A stretch of 64,000 nt of DNA from Pseudomonas vlassakiae (GTDB taxonomy: Bacteria > Pseudomonadota > Gammaproteobacteria > Pseudomonadales > Pseudomonadaceae): assembly GCF_014269035.2 (NCBI RefSeq), contig NZ_JABWRP020000005.1:124001-188000 (forward strand), read 5' to 3'. Numbering within the stretch: the first letter of the stretch is position 1; the number at the start of each line of letters is the position of its first letter. The position numbers were made by a program, and so were the translations under genes. Positions 7,891 to 16,504 of the stretch are shown here, in pieces. A model generated the notes under the pieces. That model did not search any database. It was given only the letters and a program-made list of their open reading frames with translations, and had not been told where the DNA came from.

Positions 7891-8768
7891 GCCAGGTCGA
7901 CCTGTCACAACTGCCAGCTCCGCAGCTGTTGGAGGACCTCGACTACGAAGCCCTCTATCAGGCCGATCTGCAGACCTTTCGCGAATACCTGGGCGACGGC
8001 TGGACCGCCAGCCTGGAGAGCGATCCGGTCACCAAACTGCTCGAGGTCGGCGCCTATCGCAAGCTGCTCAACCGGGCCCGCATCAACGACGCTGCCAAGG
8101 CGTTGCTGTTGGCCTACGCCCAAGGCAGTGACCTGGACCAACTGGCGGCCAATGTCAGCCTGCAGCGCCTGGTGATCCAGGCCGAGGACCTGGCCAGCGT
8201 GCCGCCCGTCGAGGCCTTGCTGGAGTCCGACGATGCGCTTCGTGAGCGGGTACAACTGGTCTACGAAGGCCTGACCACGGCCGGCCCACGCAACAGTTAC
8301 ATCCTGCACGCCCGCAACGCTTCGGGGCAGGTGGCTGACGCCACCGCCGAAAGCCCGTCGCCGGCGGTGGTGGATGTCACCGTGTTGGGGCTGGAGGGCA
8401 ATGGCCAGGCCAGTGCCGAGCTGCTGGCGCAGGTGGCCACCTACCTCAATGACGATGACATCCGCCCGGTCGCCGATCGGGTCAATGTGCGCAGCGCCGA
8501 AATCCTGCCTTATCGCATCGATGCGGTGCTGTACCTGGCCGACAGCGGTCCTGAGTACGAGGCGATCCTCACCGAGTGCCAGCGCCGTCTCGAGGCCTGG
8601 ATCAATCCACGGCGTCGCCTGGGCGTGGAAGTGGCGCGCTCGGGCATCGATGCCCAGCTGCATATCGACGGTGTCAGCCGGGTCGAGCTGGGCGGTTGGG
8701 CCGACATCCGCCCGAGCAAGGCGCAGGCGGCCTGGTGCACGGGCTACACCCTCAAGCGGGGTGGCTGA
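7887..8768 (+). CDS. Baseplate assembly protein gpJ
   Basis: A 293-residue baseplate wedge protein of the P2 gpJ family, placed between gpW and gpI exactly as in P2 and R-pyocins. The N-terminus starts with the common SQVDLSQLPAPQLLEDLDYE pattern, and the middle has the TAAGPRNSY-like element (here TTAGPRNSYILHARNASG) seen in gpJ proteins. It builds the periphery of the baseplate together with gpI. The start is ATGA-coupled to gpW, and gpI starts one base after its stop. Confidence 0.9.
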   Translation: MSQVDLSQLPAPQLLEDLDYEALYQADLQTFREYLGDGWTASLESDPVTKLLEVGAYRKLLNRARINDAAKALLLAYAQGSDLDQLAANVSLQRLVIQAEDLASVPPVEALLESDDALRERVQLVYEGLTTAGPRNSYILHARNASGQVADATAESPSPAVVDVTVLGLEGNGQASAELLAQVATYLNDDDIRPVADRVNVRSAEILPYRIDAVLYLADSGPEYEAILTECQRRLEAWINPRRRLGVEVARSGIDAQLHIDGVSRVELGGWADIRPSKAQAAWCTGYTLKRGG

Positions 8769-8769
8769 C

Positions 8770-9378
8770 ATGCAGAGCCTGTTGCCGCTCAATCGCACAG
8801 CGCTGGAGCGGGCCATCGAAGTGGCGGCCGATGAGGACCTGAGAGTCAGCCTGCGCCGTCTCTACAGCCCGGACAGTTGCCCCGCGCACCTGCTGTATCA
8901 CCTGGCCTGGGCCTGGTCGGTGGACCGCTGGGAAGACAGTTGGAGCGACGAGATCAAGCGTTCGGTGATCCGCGCTGCGTTCTTCGTTCACGCCCACAAA
9001 GGCACCCTCGGCGCGCTCAGGCGGGTGGTGGAACCGTTCGGTTACCTGATCGAGGTGGAGGAGTGGTGGCAAGCCACGCCCCCCGCACCAGCGGGGACCT
9101 TTGCCCTGAAGATCGGCGTTTCCGATGCGGGCATCAGTGAAAGCACCTACCAGGAACTGTCATCGCTGATCGATGACGCCCGGCCCGTCAGCCGCCACCT
9201 GACCGGGTTGGTGATCAGCCTCGAAAGCCGGGGCGCCCTTCATGTCGGCTGCGCAATCCAGGACGGTGACGAACTGGACATCTACCCGCCGACGCTACGT
9301 GACATCGAGATCACCGGCGTCGTTGGGCGAGGCGGCCGCGAACATACAATCGATACCTTGGACATTGCACATGGTTGA
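8770..9378 (+). CDS. Tail protein gpI
   Basis: A 202-residue baseplate protein of the P2 gpI family. Characteristic is the central DRWEDSWSDEIKRSVIRAAF/HAHKGTLGALRRVVEPFG stretch, which in gpI proteins precedes a variable C-terminus that receives the fibre. I start it at the ATG at 8770, one base after the gpJ stop; the longer frame upstream overlaps gpJ and is spurious. Its end overlaps the fibre gene by 8 bp. With gpW and gpJ it forms the baseplate wedges. Confidence 0.9.
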   Translation: MQSLLPLNRTALERAIEVAADEDLRVSLRRLYSPDSCPAHLLYHLAWAWSVDRWEDSWSDEIKRSVIRAAFFVHAHKGTLGALRRVVEPFGYLIEVEEWWQATPPAPAGTFALKIGVSDAGISESTYQELSSLIDDARPVSRHLTGLVISLESRGALHVGCAIQDGDELDIYPPTLRDIEITGVVGRGGREHTIDTLDIAHG

Positions 9379-11347
9379 CCAGACTTCTCAGTTCTACGCG
9401 ATCCTCACCAATGTGGGCGCGGCGAAACAGGCCAATGCCGATGCCTTGGGCATTGCCTGGACAATCACCCAGATGGGCGTAGGCGACGCCAACGGCACCG
9501 ACCCCACCCCCAACGCCACCCAGACCGCCCTGATCAACGAATGGCGCCGCGCGCCGTTGAACCAGCTGAAGGTGGATGACAAGAACAGCGCGATCATCAT
9601 TGCCGAGCAGGTCATTCCGGCGGATGTCGGCGGCAAGTGGATCCGCGAGATCGCGCTTTACGATGCCGATGGCGACATGGTGGCCGTGGCCAACTGTGCG
9701 CCGACCTTCAAGCCGCTGCTGAGCCAGGGCTCGGGACGTACCCAGGTGGTGCGGATGAACCTGGTGGTGAGCAGTGCCAGTAATGTGCAGCTGAAGATAG
9801 ATCCGGCGGTGGTGCTGGCTACTCGGGAATGGGTGACCGAAGAGTTGGCGAAGCAGGATTTCAAGCATTCGGTGTTGGTAGCGACAACGGCAAACATTGC
9901 CTTGAGCGGGTTGCAGACTATAGATGGCGTAGCGCTTGTCGCGGGAGCGCGAGTCTTGGTCAAGAACCAGGCGGCTGCTAAGGACAATGGCATCTATCTG
10001 GCTGCTGCGGGGGGGTGGAGTCGCAGCAGCGACGCTGACACCGATGCAAAAGTGACCCCTGGACTTTTGATATTGGTGGAGAGGGGGGAAGCCAATAGCG
10101 ACAGCGCCTGGCAGCTAGTCAGCGACGGGCCGATTACATTGGGTGTCAGTGCCCAGCAGTACGAAATGGCATTCGGGCGCAGCGGAATTTCGGCGGGCAC
10201 TTATCGCAGTGTGACGGTCGATAAGTATGGTCGTGTGTTTGCTGCGACTAATCCAAGCACGGTAGCAGCTTACGGCCTCACAGATGTTCTAACGACCTCT
10301 CAAGTTAACAGCGCGCTTAGTCTCAAGGCTAATCTGGCCAGTCCGGTGTTTACGGGGCTTCCCCGCGCTCCAACCGCTGCTCGGGATGACAATAGTACTC
10401 AATTGGCTACAACGGAGTTCGTCAAGCAGCTGGGTTTTAACTTGCCAGGCCCTGCAGTCGGATTATCTAACGGGCAAACCTTGAGTCAGGCGCATGCTGG
10501 CAAGTATTGCACCATGTCCGGAGTAGGGAGTTGGGAAGGAACCTTAAATCTTCCCGATTCGGGAGTAACAAGCGGGTCGATTTTCATTGTGTCGGTAGGC
10601 TCCGGTAATGGAACGCTGACGATAAATGCGCCTCGCTCTGGCAAAGGGTATGTTGCCGTTGGTTCAACGTCTTATGCGGCGGTGACCGTTACGCATCTCG
10701 ACCCGCCATTGATCTTGGCGTGTCTTTCCGACGGTATTTACGGGGTCGTTGCGGGCGGAGCAACAAGTGCTACCAGCGCTAACTTTCCTTTTCGCGGTCG
10801 CGCGCTCTATGCCAAGGCAGGTACTTACCAATGGAAAGTACCTGCCAATGTAACTCGAGTGCTCGTCGATCTACGCGGGGGGGGAGGCAGCGGTGCGTTC
10901 GGGCCTGTTGAGACTGGCGCGGGTGGCGGCGGTGGCGGAGGAATCTGCAGCCGCATCTGCGCTGTTACCCCTGGAGAAAGCATCACTGTAACGGTGGGTG
11001 CAGGCGGCAAAGCCGTAAATGTCGTAAATACGGCTGGCTCATGGGGAGGTACATCGTCGTTCGGTTCGTTCTGTTCCGCAACCGGGGGAGAGGGGGGAAC
11101 GCTATTTAACGGTGCAGGCGGCGGCATGGGGGTTGGTGGAGACTTCAATGCCTCCTTGGGGGCAGGCTCCCCGCCGGTACGCAACACTAACAACTCTGGT
11201 GCGTGGGGCGGGCCTGGCGGCGGTGGGGAATCAATTTATGCCGGTTCTGACAGTTCCACACCGACACAGCCGGGCATGGGCGGCGGCGGTCGTACGGTTA
11301 TTATTTCGCAGTCGGGCGCCGATGGCTGCGTAGTCATTACTTACTGA
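9371..11347 (+). CDS. Tail fibre protein (gpH-like receptor-binding protein)
   Basis: A 658-residue fibre that determines which cells the tailocin kills. I start it at the ATG at 9371 (MVDQTSQFYAILTNVG), the usual gpH N-terminus that joins the fibre to the baseplate. Residues about 1-160 form this join domain. A repeat domain follows (VLVATTANIALSG...TIDGVALVAG). Near residues 315-360 is a phage-fibre motif of the type LASPVFTGLPRAPTA...QLATTEFVK. The last about 150 residues are a glycine-rich domain with runs such as GAGGGGGGGIC, like poly-glycine receptor-binding tips. From about 9880 onward the DNA is visibly less GC-rich than neighbouring tail genes, suggesting exchange of the receptor-binding part. 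Confidence 0.9.
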   Translation: MVDQTSQFYAILTNVGAAKQANADALGIAWTITQMGVGDANGTDPTPNATQTALINEWRRAPLNQLKVDDKNSAIIIAEQVIPADVGGKWIREIALYDADGDMVAVANCAPTFKPLLSQGSGRTQVVRMNLVVSSASNVQLKIDPAVVLATREWVTEELAKQDFKHSVLVATTANIALSGLQTIDGVALVAGARVLVKNQAAAKDNGIYLAAAGGWSRSSDADTDAKVTPGLLILVERGEANSDSAWQLVSDGPITLGVSAQQYEMAFGRSGISAGTYRSVTVDKYGRVFAATNPSTVAAYGLTDVLTTSQVNSALSLKANLASPVFTGLPRAPTAARDDNSTQLATTEFVKQLGFNLPGPAVGLSNGQTLSQAHAGKYCTMSGVGSWEGTLNLPDSGVTSGSIFIVSVGSGNGTLTINAPRSGKGYVAVGSTSYAAVTVTHLDPPLILACLSDGIYGVVAGGATSATSANFPFRGRALYAKAGTYQWKVPANVTRVLVDLRGGGGSGAFGPVETGAGGGGGGGICSRICAVTPGESITVTVGAGGKAVNVVNTAGSWGGTSSFGSFCSATGGEGGTLFNGAGGGMGVGGDFNASLGAGSPPVRNTNNSGAWGGPGGGGESIYAGSDSSTPTQPGMGGGGRTVIISQSGADGCVVITY

Positions 11348-11358
11348 AGAGAATTGAT

Positions 11359-11760
11359 ATGTGGGCACGAATTGCAAACGGTCGGGTAATGGAAATTACC
11401 GATATTGATCCGCTCGACCGCTATCATTCCGAGCTAGTCTGGGAAAAGTGTTCGATTGAGACGAGACCCGGTTGGAACGTTGTCGAGGGCGGATTTGCTC
11501 CACCCTCGGGCACGACTGAAGGTGAGTTGATTCAAGCTATGCGCATGTGGCGCGACTATCAACTGCAAACTAGCGAGTGGCTGGTGATGCGTCATCGTGA
11601 CGAGCTGGCAATGAGTATCAACAGCTCGCTGTCATCGGCGCAATACAGTGAATTACTCGTCTATCGACAGAGCCTCCGTGATTGGCCAACTTCTTCAATG
11701 TTTCCTGATTCCTCATCGAGACCAGAGCCACCGGTTTGGCTAGTTCAACAAGCTCAGTAA
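11359..11760 (+). CDS. Tail fibre assembly chaperone
   Basis: A 133-residue protein directly after the fibre, in the position of gpG/Tfa chaperones that help trimerise the fibre tip. It begins MWARIANGRVMEITDIDP, a common opening of Pseudomonas fibre chaperones, and continues with a helical REQ-type segment (MRMWRDYQLQTSEWLVMRHRDE). Base composition is lower in GC, like the 3' half of the fibre gene, which suggests both were acquired as one cassette. Two terminator-like hairpins follow. Confidence 0.75.
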   Translation: MWARIANGRVMEITDIDPLDRYHSELVWEKCSIETRPGWNVVEGGFAPPSGTTEGELIQAMRMWRDYQLQTSEWLVMRHRDELAMSINSSLSSAQYSELLVYRQSLRDWPTSSMFPDSSSRPEPPVWLVQQAQ

Positions 11761-11830
11761 AGCCCCGTCTCCCCGGGGCTTTTTTCTATCTGCAAGTTTT
11801 CTACTCGGCCCTGCACCCGCAGGGCCTTTT
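11761..11830 (+). terminator. Tandem intra-operon hairpins after the fibre cassette
   Basis: The first hairpin (AGCCCCG/CGGGGCT, 11761-11780) is followed by six T and starts at the base after the chaperone stop. The second (GGCCCTG/CAGGGCC, 11807-11826) is followed by TTTT. Both lie between the fibre cassette and the sheath gene. Confidence 0.75.
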
Positions 11831-11856
11831 CGTACCTGAACCTGGAGTAAACCTAC

Positions 11857-13023
11857 ATGAGTGGATTCTTCCACGGCGTCACCGTAACCAACGTCGACAC
11901 CGGCGCCCGCAGCATCGCGCTGCCGTCTTCCTCGATCATCGGCCTGGTCGACACCTTCACCGAAGGCGCTGGCGTCACGGCCAAGGCCAACGACCTTGTT
12001 CTGATCACCAGCGAGCGCGAAGCCATCGCCGCCTTCGGCGAAAACGCGGCCATCACCAAGGCCTGCCGCGCCATCTACACCCGCGCCAAGGCGGTCATCG
12101 TCGCCTGCGGTGTAGCCAAGCTCGAAGATGCCGCCGAGCAAACTGCCGCGATCATCGGCAGCGTTCAAGCCGATGGCAAACGCACCGGCCTGCAGGCGCT
12201 GCTCGACGGCAAGAGCCGTTTCAACGCCCAGCCACGCCTGCTGGCCGCACCCCGTCACAGCGCTACCCAGGCGGTCGGCACCGCACTGGTAGCCCTGGCC
12301 GACAAACTGCGCGGCATCGCCATCATCGACGGCCCCAACACCACCGACGAGGCAGCCCTCGACTACGCCAAGAACTTCGGCGCCAAGCGCGCCTTCCTGG
12401 TCGACCCGGGTGTGCAGTACTGGGACAACGGTGAAGAGGCGACTGTCGACGCGCCGGGCTCGGCGTGGGTGGCCGGCCTGTTCGCCTGGACCGACAGCGA
12501 ATACGGCTTCTGGGCCTCGCCGTCGAACAAGGAGTTCGTCGGCATCACCGGCACCACCCGCCCGGTGGAGTTCCTCGACGGCGACGACAGCTGCCGCGCC
12601 AACCTGCTGAACAACGCCAACATCGCCACCATCATCCGCGACGACGGCTTCCGCCTGTGGGGCAACCGCACCCTGTCCAGCGACCCGAAATGGGCCTTCG
12701 TCACCCGTGTGCGGACCCTGGACATCGTCATGGACGCGATCCTCTACGGCCACAAGTGGGCCGTCGACCGCGCCATCACCGCCACCTACGTCAAGGACGT
12801 CACCGAAGGCCTGCAGGCCTTCATGCGCGACCTGAAGAACCAGGGCGCGATCATCAACTTCGAGGTCTTCGCCGACCCGGAGCTGAACACGGCCAGCCAG
12901 CTCGAGCAGGGCAAGGTGTACTGGAACATCCGCTTCACCGACGTGCCGCCTGCCGAAAACCCCAATTTCCGCGTTGAAGTCACTAACCAGTGGCTGACCG
13001 AAGTCCTCGATTCCGCCGCTTAA
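11857..13023 (+). CDS. Contractile tail sheath protein (gpFI)
   Basis: A 388-residue sheath subunit with CTGGAG upstream of its ATG. The start (MSGFFHGVTVTNVDTGARSI) and the internal HGVTV, GPNTTDEAALDYAK and WASPSNKEFVGITGTTRPVEF segments match P2 FI-type sheaths. The C-terminus, with PAENPNFRVEV in the final 25 residues, is the interlocking arm region. It polymerises around the tube and contracts to drive the spike through the target outer membrane. High codon bias and high GC fit a strongly expressed structural gene. Confidence 0.95.
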   Translation: MSGFFHGVTVTNVDTGARSIALPSSSIIGLVDTFTEGAGVTAKANDLVLITSEREAIAAFGENAAITKACRAIYTRAKAVIVACGVAKLEDAAEQTAAIIGSVQADGKRTGLQALLDGKSRFNAQPRLLAAPRHSATQAVGTALVALADKLRGIAIIDGPNTTDEAALDYAKNFGAKRAFLVDPGVQYWDNGEEATVDAPGSAWVAGLFAWTDSEYGFWASPSNKEFVGITGTTRPVEFLDGDDSCRANLLNNANIATIIRDDGFRLWGNRTLSSDPKWAFVTRVRTLDIVMDAILYGHKWAVDRAITATYVKDVTEGLQAFMRDLKNQGAIINFEVFADPELNTASQLEQGKVYWNIRFTDVPPAENPNFRVEVTNQWLTEVLDSAA

Positions 13024-13036
13024 GGAGCGCATCCAC

Positions 13037-13546
13037 ATGGCAATGATCCCCGAAACCCTGGCCAACCTGAACCTGTTCGTCGATGGCGTCAGCTTCCAGG
13101 GCGATGTACCCAGCCTGACCCTGCCCAAACTCACCCTGAAGATGGAAGAACACCGCCCCGGCGGCATGGACATGCCGGTCGAGATGGACCTGGGCATGGA
13201 GAAACAGGAAGCGGCCTTCACCACCACAGGCGTGCGCCGTGAAGCGCTGAAATTCTTCGGCCTGGCCGACGGCAGCGGCTTCAACGGCACTTTCCGCGGC
13301 GCCTTCAAGGGCCTCAAGGGCAAGATCAACCCGGTGGTGGTCACCTTGCGTGGCACCCTCAAAGAAATCGACATGGGCGACTGGAAGTCCGGCGACAAGG
13401 CCGAGATCAAGCACAGCGTTGGCCTGACCTACTACAAGCTCGAAGTCGATGGCCGCCTGATCTACGAGATCGACGCGCTGGGCATGAAGCGCGTGATCGA
13501 TGGCGTCGACCAACTGGCCGCCCAGCGCGCTGCGCTTGGCCTGTAA
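13037..13546 (+). CDS. Tail tube protein (gpFII)
   Basis: A 169-residue inner-tube subunit directly after the sheath gene, as in P2 and R-pyocins. The start MAMIPETLANLNLFVDG and the TLPKLTLKMEEHRPGGMDMPVEMDLGM stretch are typical of phage major tail tube proteins. Stacked hexameric rings of this protein form the channel. The internal VVTLRGTLKEIDMGDWKSGDKAEIKHSVGLTYYKLEVDG is the conserved second half. Spacing to gpE is tight and a strong AAGGAGG for gpE overlaps its end. Confidence 0.93.
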   Translation: MAMIPETLANLNLFVDGVSFQGDVPSLTLPKLTLKMEEHRPGGMDMPVEMDLGMEKQEAAFTTTGVRREALKFFGLADGSGFNGTFRGAFKGLKGKINPVVVTLRGTLKEIDMGDWKSGDKAEIKHSVGLTYYKLEVDGRLIYEIDALGMKRVIDGVDQLAAQRAALGL

Positions 13547-13556
13547 GGAGGCGACC

Positions 13557-13859
13557 ATGGCTCAGGCGAAAAAACAGCCGCACTGGCTGACCCTCAGTGC
13601 CGACCGCGTCACCGTGCGTCTGTCGCGCCCCAGCGAAGCCAACGGCGTGCAAGTCGACAGCCTGTCGCTGCGGGCACCGACCGTGCGCGATATCCGCAAT
13701 GCCCAGGCCGGCGGCGTGGCGGATGACGAGCAGCGCGAGCTGAACCTGTTCGCGTCGCTGGCCGAAGTCGGCATCAAGGACCTCGAAGGCCTTGCCCTCA
13801 AGGACTATAGCCGTTTGCAGAGCGGCTATTTTCGCCTGGTGCAGGACGACGAACTTTGA
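13557..13859 (+). CDS. Tape-measure chaperone gpE (short product)
   Basis: A 100-residue protein of the P2 gpE position, between the tube and tape-measure genes, with TAAGGAGG upstream. In P2-like and lambda-like tails this gene makes a short product, and a frameshift makes a longer fusion with the next frame. Both coat the tape measure during assembly. The mid-part SLRAPTVRDIRNAQ is a common element of such proteins. The stop codon sits in CTT TGA C (13854-13860), the same heptamer as the prfB frameshift site. Confidence 0.8.
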   Translation: MAQAKKQPHWLTLSADRVTVRLSRPSEANGVQVDSLSLRAPTVRDIRNAQAGGVADDEQRELNLFASLAEVGIKDLEGLALKDYSRLQSGYFRLVQDDEL

Positions 13860-13971
13860 CCCGGCCCGGCAGAAGGCCGCCGCCAAGCGGCTGGCCAGGG
13901 AACTGAACTTTTCCGCGAGCGAAATCATGACCATGCCGTACAGCGACATGGTCTGGTGGCTCGCGCCGTGA
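13557..13971 (+). CDS. gpE-gpE' fusion by predicted +1 frameshift
   Basis: After the gpE stop a second frame, shifted +1, stays open from well inside gpE to TGA at 13969-13971. It encodes a short helical tail (PARQKAAAKRLAREL, then MPYSDMVWWLAP) of the gpE' type. It has no start codon of its own near its beginning. Skipping one base at CTT TGA C, reading CTT then GAC, joins the frames exactly and gives a 137-residue fusion. The heptamer equals the RF2 autoregulatory frameshift site; an AGGA seven nt upstream of CTT could act as a weak stimulator. A -2 shift would reach the same frame and is the alternative. Confidence 0.65.
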
Positions 13972-13984
13972 CCAGGAGGAACCT

Positions 13985-15649
13985 ATGGCGAACACACAGG
14001 TGTTCACCCTCGGGCTCGGCGTCACCGTGATCAACCCCTTGGGCCTCGCCATCGAGCAGTTGCGCCGGGATGTCGAACGCCTGCGCAGGCAGGCCGATGG
14101 CACCCGGCTCGGTCGCCTGATCGGCGAGGTGATCCGCCTGGGGTTGGAGCTCGGCAAGGTACGCCAGGTCGAACGCCAGTTGGCGCTGGACCAGGATCAG
14201 CATCAGCAAGATCAGCTTGCCCGGCTGGGTACTGAAGCGGACGAAGTGGAGCGCCTGCGTCAGCACTATCTGTCACTCGATCGGGTAATCGCCGGGTTGG
14301 CTCGGCTCAAGCCTGTTTTCCAGCAAGGGCAGCAGCACGGTGCAGCGCCGGACACTGCACGCGATCCGGCCGCCGAGGCATCTGCTGCTTCGTCCGAAAA
14401 ACCCTCGCACACTCGCCGATCGACCGCTGAGAGTGTCAAGGTTGCCGCGTCGGTGTTGGGCGTTGGCACGATTGTAGGGGCGCGCATGGCCTATGAGGTT
14501 GGCCGTCGTTTGCCAGCTGAACAGCGGCAGCGTGCGCAGACTGCAATCAGCAGCCGATTGAAGTCAGGTGCGTTCAATGCTGGCATTTCGGCGTTCAAGG
14601 CCTGGAACGACGGCGAGACGCCCGAGGACAAGGCCAAGGGGATGGGGGCGGCCGCTGGTGAGCTGGGCGGGACGCTCCTCGGTGCGTCGATAGCGGCGGT
14701 TTTCACCAAGAACAAGGACGTTCAGGAGCTCGCCGGCGTTGCCGGTGGCCACTTGGGTGAATGGGCAGGTGAACTGCTCGGAGGGCGTCTGTTTGATCTG
14801 GTGATGTACCAGGACAATCCTGATCGCTCGGTGCAAGGCTCATCCACAGCGACGGTCGTCAACACCGCGCCTGCTGTCGAAGGCGCCGAGTATCGCGGGG
14901 AAAGCAAGGCCGTCGAGGATGTCCAGGCGCTACGGGCCACGCAAGTACCGAGCCCACCCGGCGCTGCCGTCTCCGGTGCATTCAGCCTGCTGGCAAGTGT
15001 CGCTACTGCGGGTACGCCAGGGCAGGGCTTTGGGTTTGCTGCTGCTTCGCCCGCGCTTGCGCCGGCTGGCGGCAGCCGTCCAGGTGCAGTCAGGAGCCTG
15101 TTCAGGCGCGTGCCTGTCGGCGCGCTGCTGGATACTTCGCTGCAACTGGCGCAGACCTACCGCAGTGATGCCACCGCCGTGCAGAAGGTCGAAGGCTACG
15201 GCAGTGCGGTCGGCGGGCTGGGCGGCACCTTGGCTGGCGCGGCTGCCGGTGCTGCGATCGGCTCGGTGGTACCGGTGATCGGCACGGCAATAGGCGGCCT
15301 GCTCGGTGGGGCGTTGGGGAGCATCGGCGGCGAGAGCCTTGGCGGGTGGTTTGGCAAGGCTCTGGGTGCAGGACTTGGCCTGGAGAACAGCCCTGCGAGC
15401 AAGCACCCGGTGTCCGAACCCGCGCGGTCCGCCGCTGCGCAGTTGCCGTCTTCGGCGCCTGCCAGCGCAGCATTGCCAGCGCCGATAAACCAGCAATTCA
15501 CCTTCACCGCCAACATGCCGGTGACCTTCAGTAACAGCCTCGACGACCCGACCACCCTGCAACAACTGGAAGCCATCGCCCGCCGCGTGCTCGACGACCT
15601 GATGCGCCAGGCGCGTTCGGTGCAGATGGCCGATCAACCACAGCCATGA
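13985..15649 (+). CDS. Tail tape-measure protein (gpT)
   Basis: A 554-residue protein with AGGAGG eight nt before the ATG. The N-terminal 110 residues are a long charged coiled coil (LRRDVERLRRQADGTRLG, then QLALDQDQHQQDQLARL). The middle has two Gly/Ala-rich transmembrane-like hairpins (KGMGAAAGELGGTLLGASIAAVF and GGTLAGAAAGAAIGSVVPVIG), typical of tape measures. The end is a beta-strand-like QQFTFTANMPVTF segment. It sets tail length; at about 0.15 nm per residue a tube near 80 nm is expected, shorter than R-pyocins. Its place after gpE/gpE' supports the call. Confidence 0.88.
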   Translation: MANTQVFTLGLGVTVINPLGLAIEQLRRDVERLRRQADGTRLGRLIGEVIRLGLELGKVRQVERQLALDQDQHQQDQLARLGTEADEVERLRQHYLSLDRVIAGLARLKPVFQQGQQHGAAPDTARDPAAEASAASSEKPSHTRRSTAESVKVAASVLGVGTIVGARMAYEVGRRLPAEQRQRAQTAISSRLKSGAFNAGISAFKAWNDGETPEDKAKGMGAAAGELGGTLLGASIAAVFTKNKDVQELAGVAGGHLGEWAGELLGGRLFDLVMYQDNPDRSVQGSSTATVVNTAPAVEGAEYRGESKAVEDVQALRATQVPSPPGAAVSGAFSLLASVATAGTPGQGFGFAAASPALAPAGGSRPGAVRSLFRRVPVGALLDTSLQLAQTYRSDATAVQKVEGYGSAVGGLGGTLAGAAAGAAIGSVVPVIGTAIGGLLGGALGSIGGESLGGWFGKALGAGLGLENSPASKHPVSEPARSAAAQLPSSAPASAALPAPINQQFTFTANMPVTFSNSLDDPTTLQQLEAIARRVLDDLMRQARSVQMADQPQP

Positions 15650-15658
15650 GGAGGACCC

Positions 15659-16504
15659 ATGACCTACCTGGAACAGTTGCAAGCTGGCTTGCATGCACTG
15701 GTCAAGGCGGGCGAGGAGGGGCGTCGGCGTGCCGACGCCATGCTCGACCCGATGAACCAGGCGGTCGGCCATGCCAGGGAGGCGGCCAGCGAACTCGAAG
15801 CCCTGCCATGGATCGGCCCGGAAATCGGCAAACGCCTGCAACGCACGATGCGCGCCATTGATTCGGCCAAGCAGCGCGTCGACAAGGTGATTGCCAAGTA
15901 TGACCAGACCCTCGACGTGGTGCGCAAGGTGCGCGACCGCGTCGATGCCTTTGCCGAACACCTGGGCAAGGCGGGAGCGGCCATTCGGCGCGTGATCGGC
16001 GATGTGCGTTCGGTCGCCAACGGTGTGCTGTCGACCTTTGGCTTCGCGCCAGTAGTCACCCCGGCGGCAGAAGCGATCAAGCCGTTCCCGCACTTGTTGG
16101 TACTACAGCCTCTCAAGGCCAACGCTGCGCCGTACTACTTCAACCTCGACACCGCCGCCTTCGACCAGTTGCGCCGGCAAACGCGTTTCCGCTGGGCCGG
16201 GCAAGAGCGCTTGAGCCGCGAGAACGCCCAACAGGCGGTGAGCCTGGGCGAAGACAGCATCAGCATCCGTGGCGCCATTTTCCCCGGTTTCAAGGGCGGA
16301 TTGGGCCAGTTGCAGGCGCTGCGCGGCATTGGCCGCCAACTGCTGCCGCTGTCGCTGACCACCGGTTATGGCGAAGTGCTCGGCACCTGGTGCCTGACCA
16401 GTATCGAGGAAGAGCAGGCCGCCTTGCTGGCCGGCGGCATTCCCCGCAAACAAGGTTTCTCACTGGAGTTCGTCAGCTATGGACAAGACCTGCAAAACGT
16501 CTGA
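15659..16504 (+). CDS. Tail protein gpU with N-terminal helical extension
   Basis: A 281-residue protein whose C-terminal half (from about residue 140: PHLLVLQPLKANAAPYYFNLDTAAF onward, ending in RKQGFSLEFVSYG) matches the P2 gpU family, a tail-tip protein that is normally about 150 residues. The N-terminal 140 residues are extra and strongly helical with many Arg, Lys and Ala (RRRADAMLDPMNQAVGHA, then VVRKVRDRVDAFAEHLG). I do not recognise this extension. gpX overlaps its end by 26 bp, so the set U-X-D is tightly packed as in P2. Confidence 0.8.
   Translation: MTYLEQLQAGLHALVKAGEEGRRRADAMLDPMNQAVGHAREAASELEALPWIGPEIGKRLQRTMRAIDSAKQRVDKVIAKYDQTLDVVRKVRDRVDAFAEHLGKAGAAIRRVIGDVRSVANGVLSTFGFAPVVTPAAEAIKPFPHLLVLQPLKANAAPYYFNLDTAAFDQLRRQTRFRWAGQERLSRENAQQAVSLGEDSISIRGAIFPGFKGGLGQLQALRGIGRQLLPLSLTTGYGEVLGTWCLTSIEEEQAALLAGGIPRKQGFSLEFVSYGQDLQNV

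Noticed and set aside
11740..13410. Long minus-strand frame over the sheath and tube genes
   Set aside because: Shadow of two clear structural genes on the plus strand.
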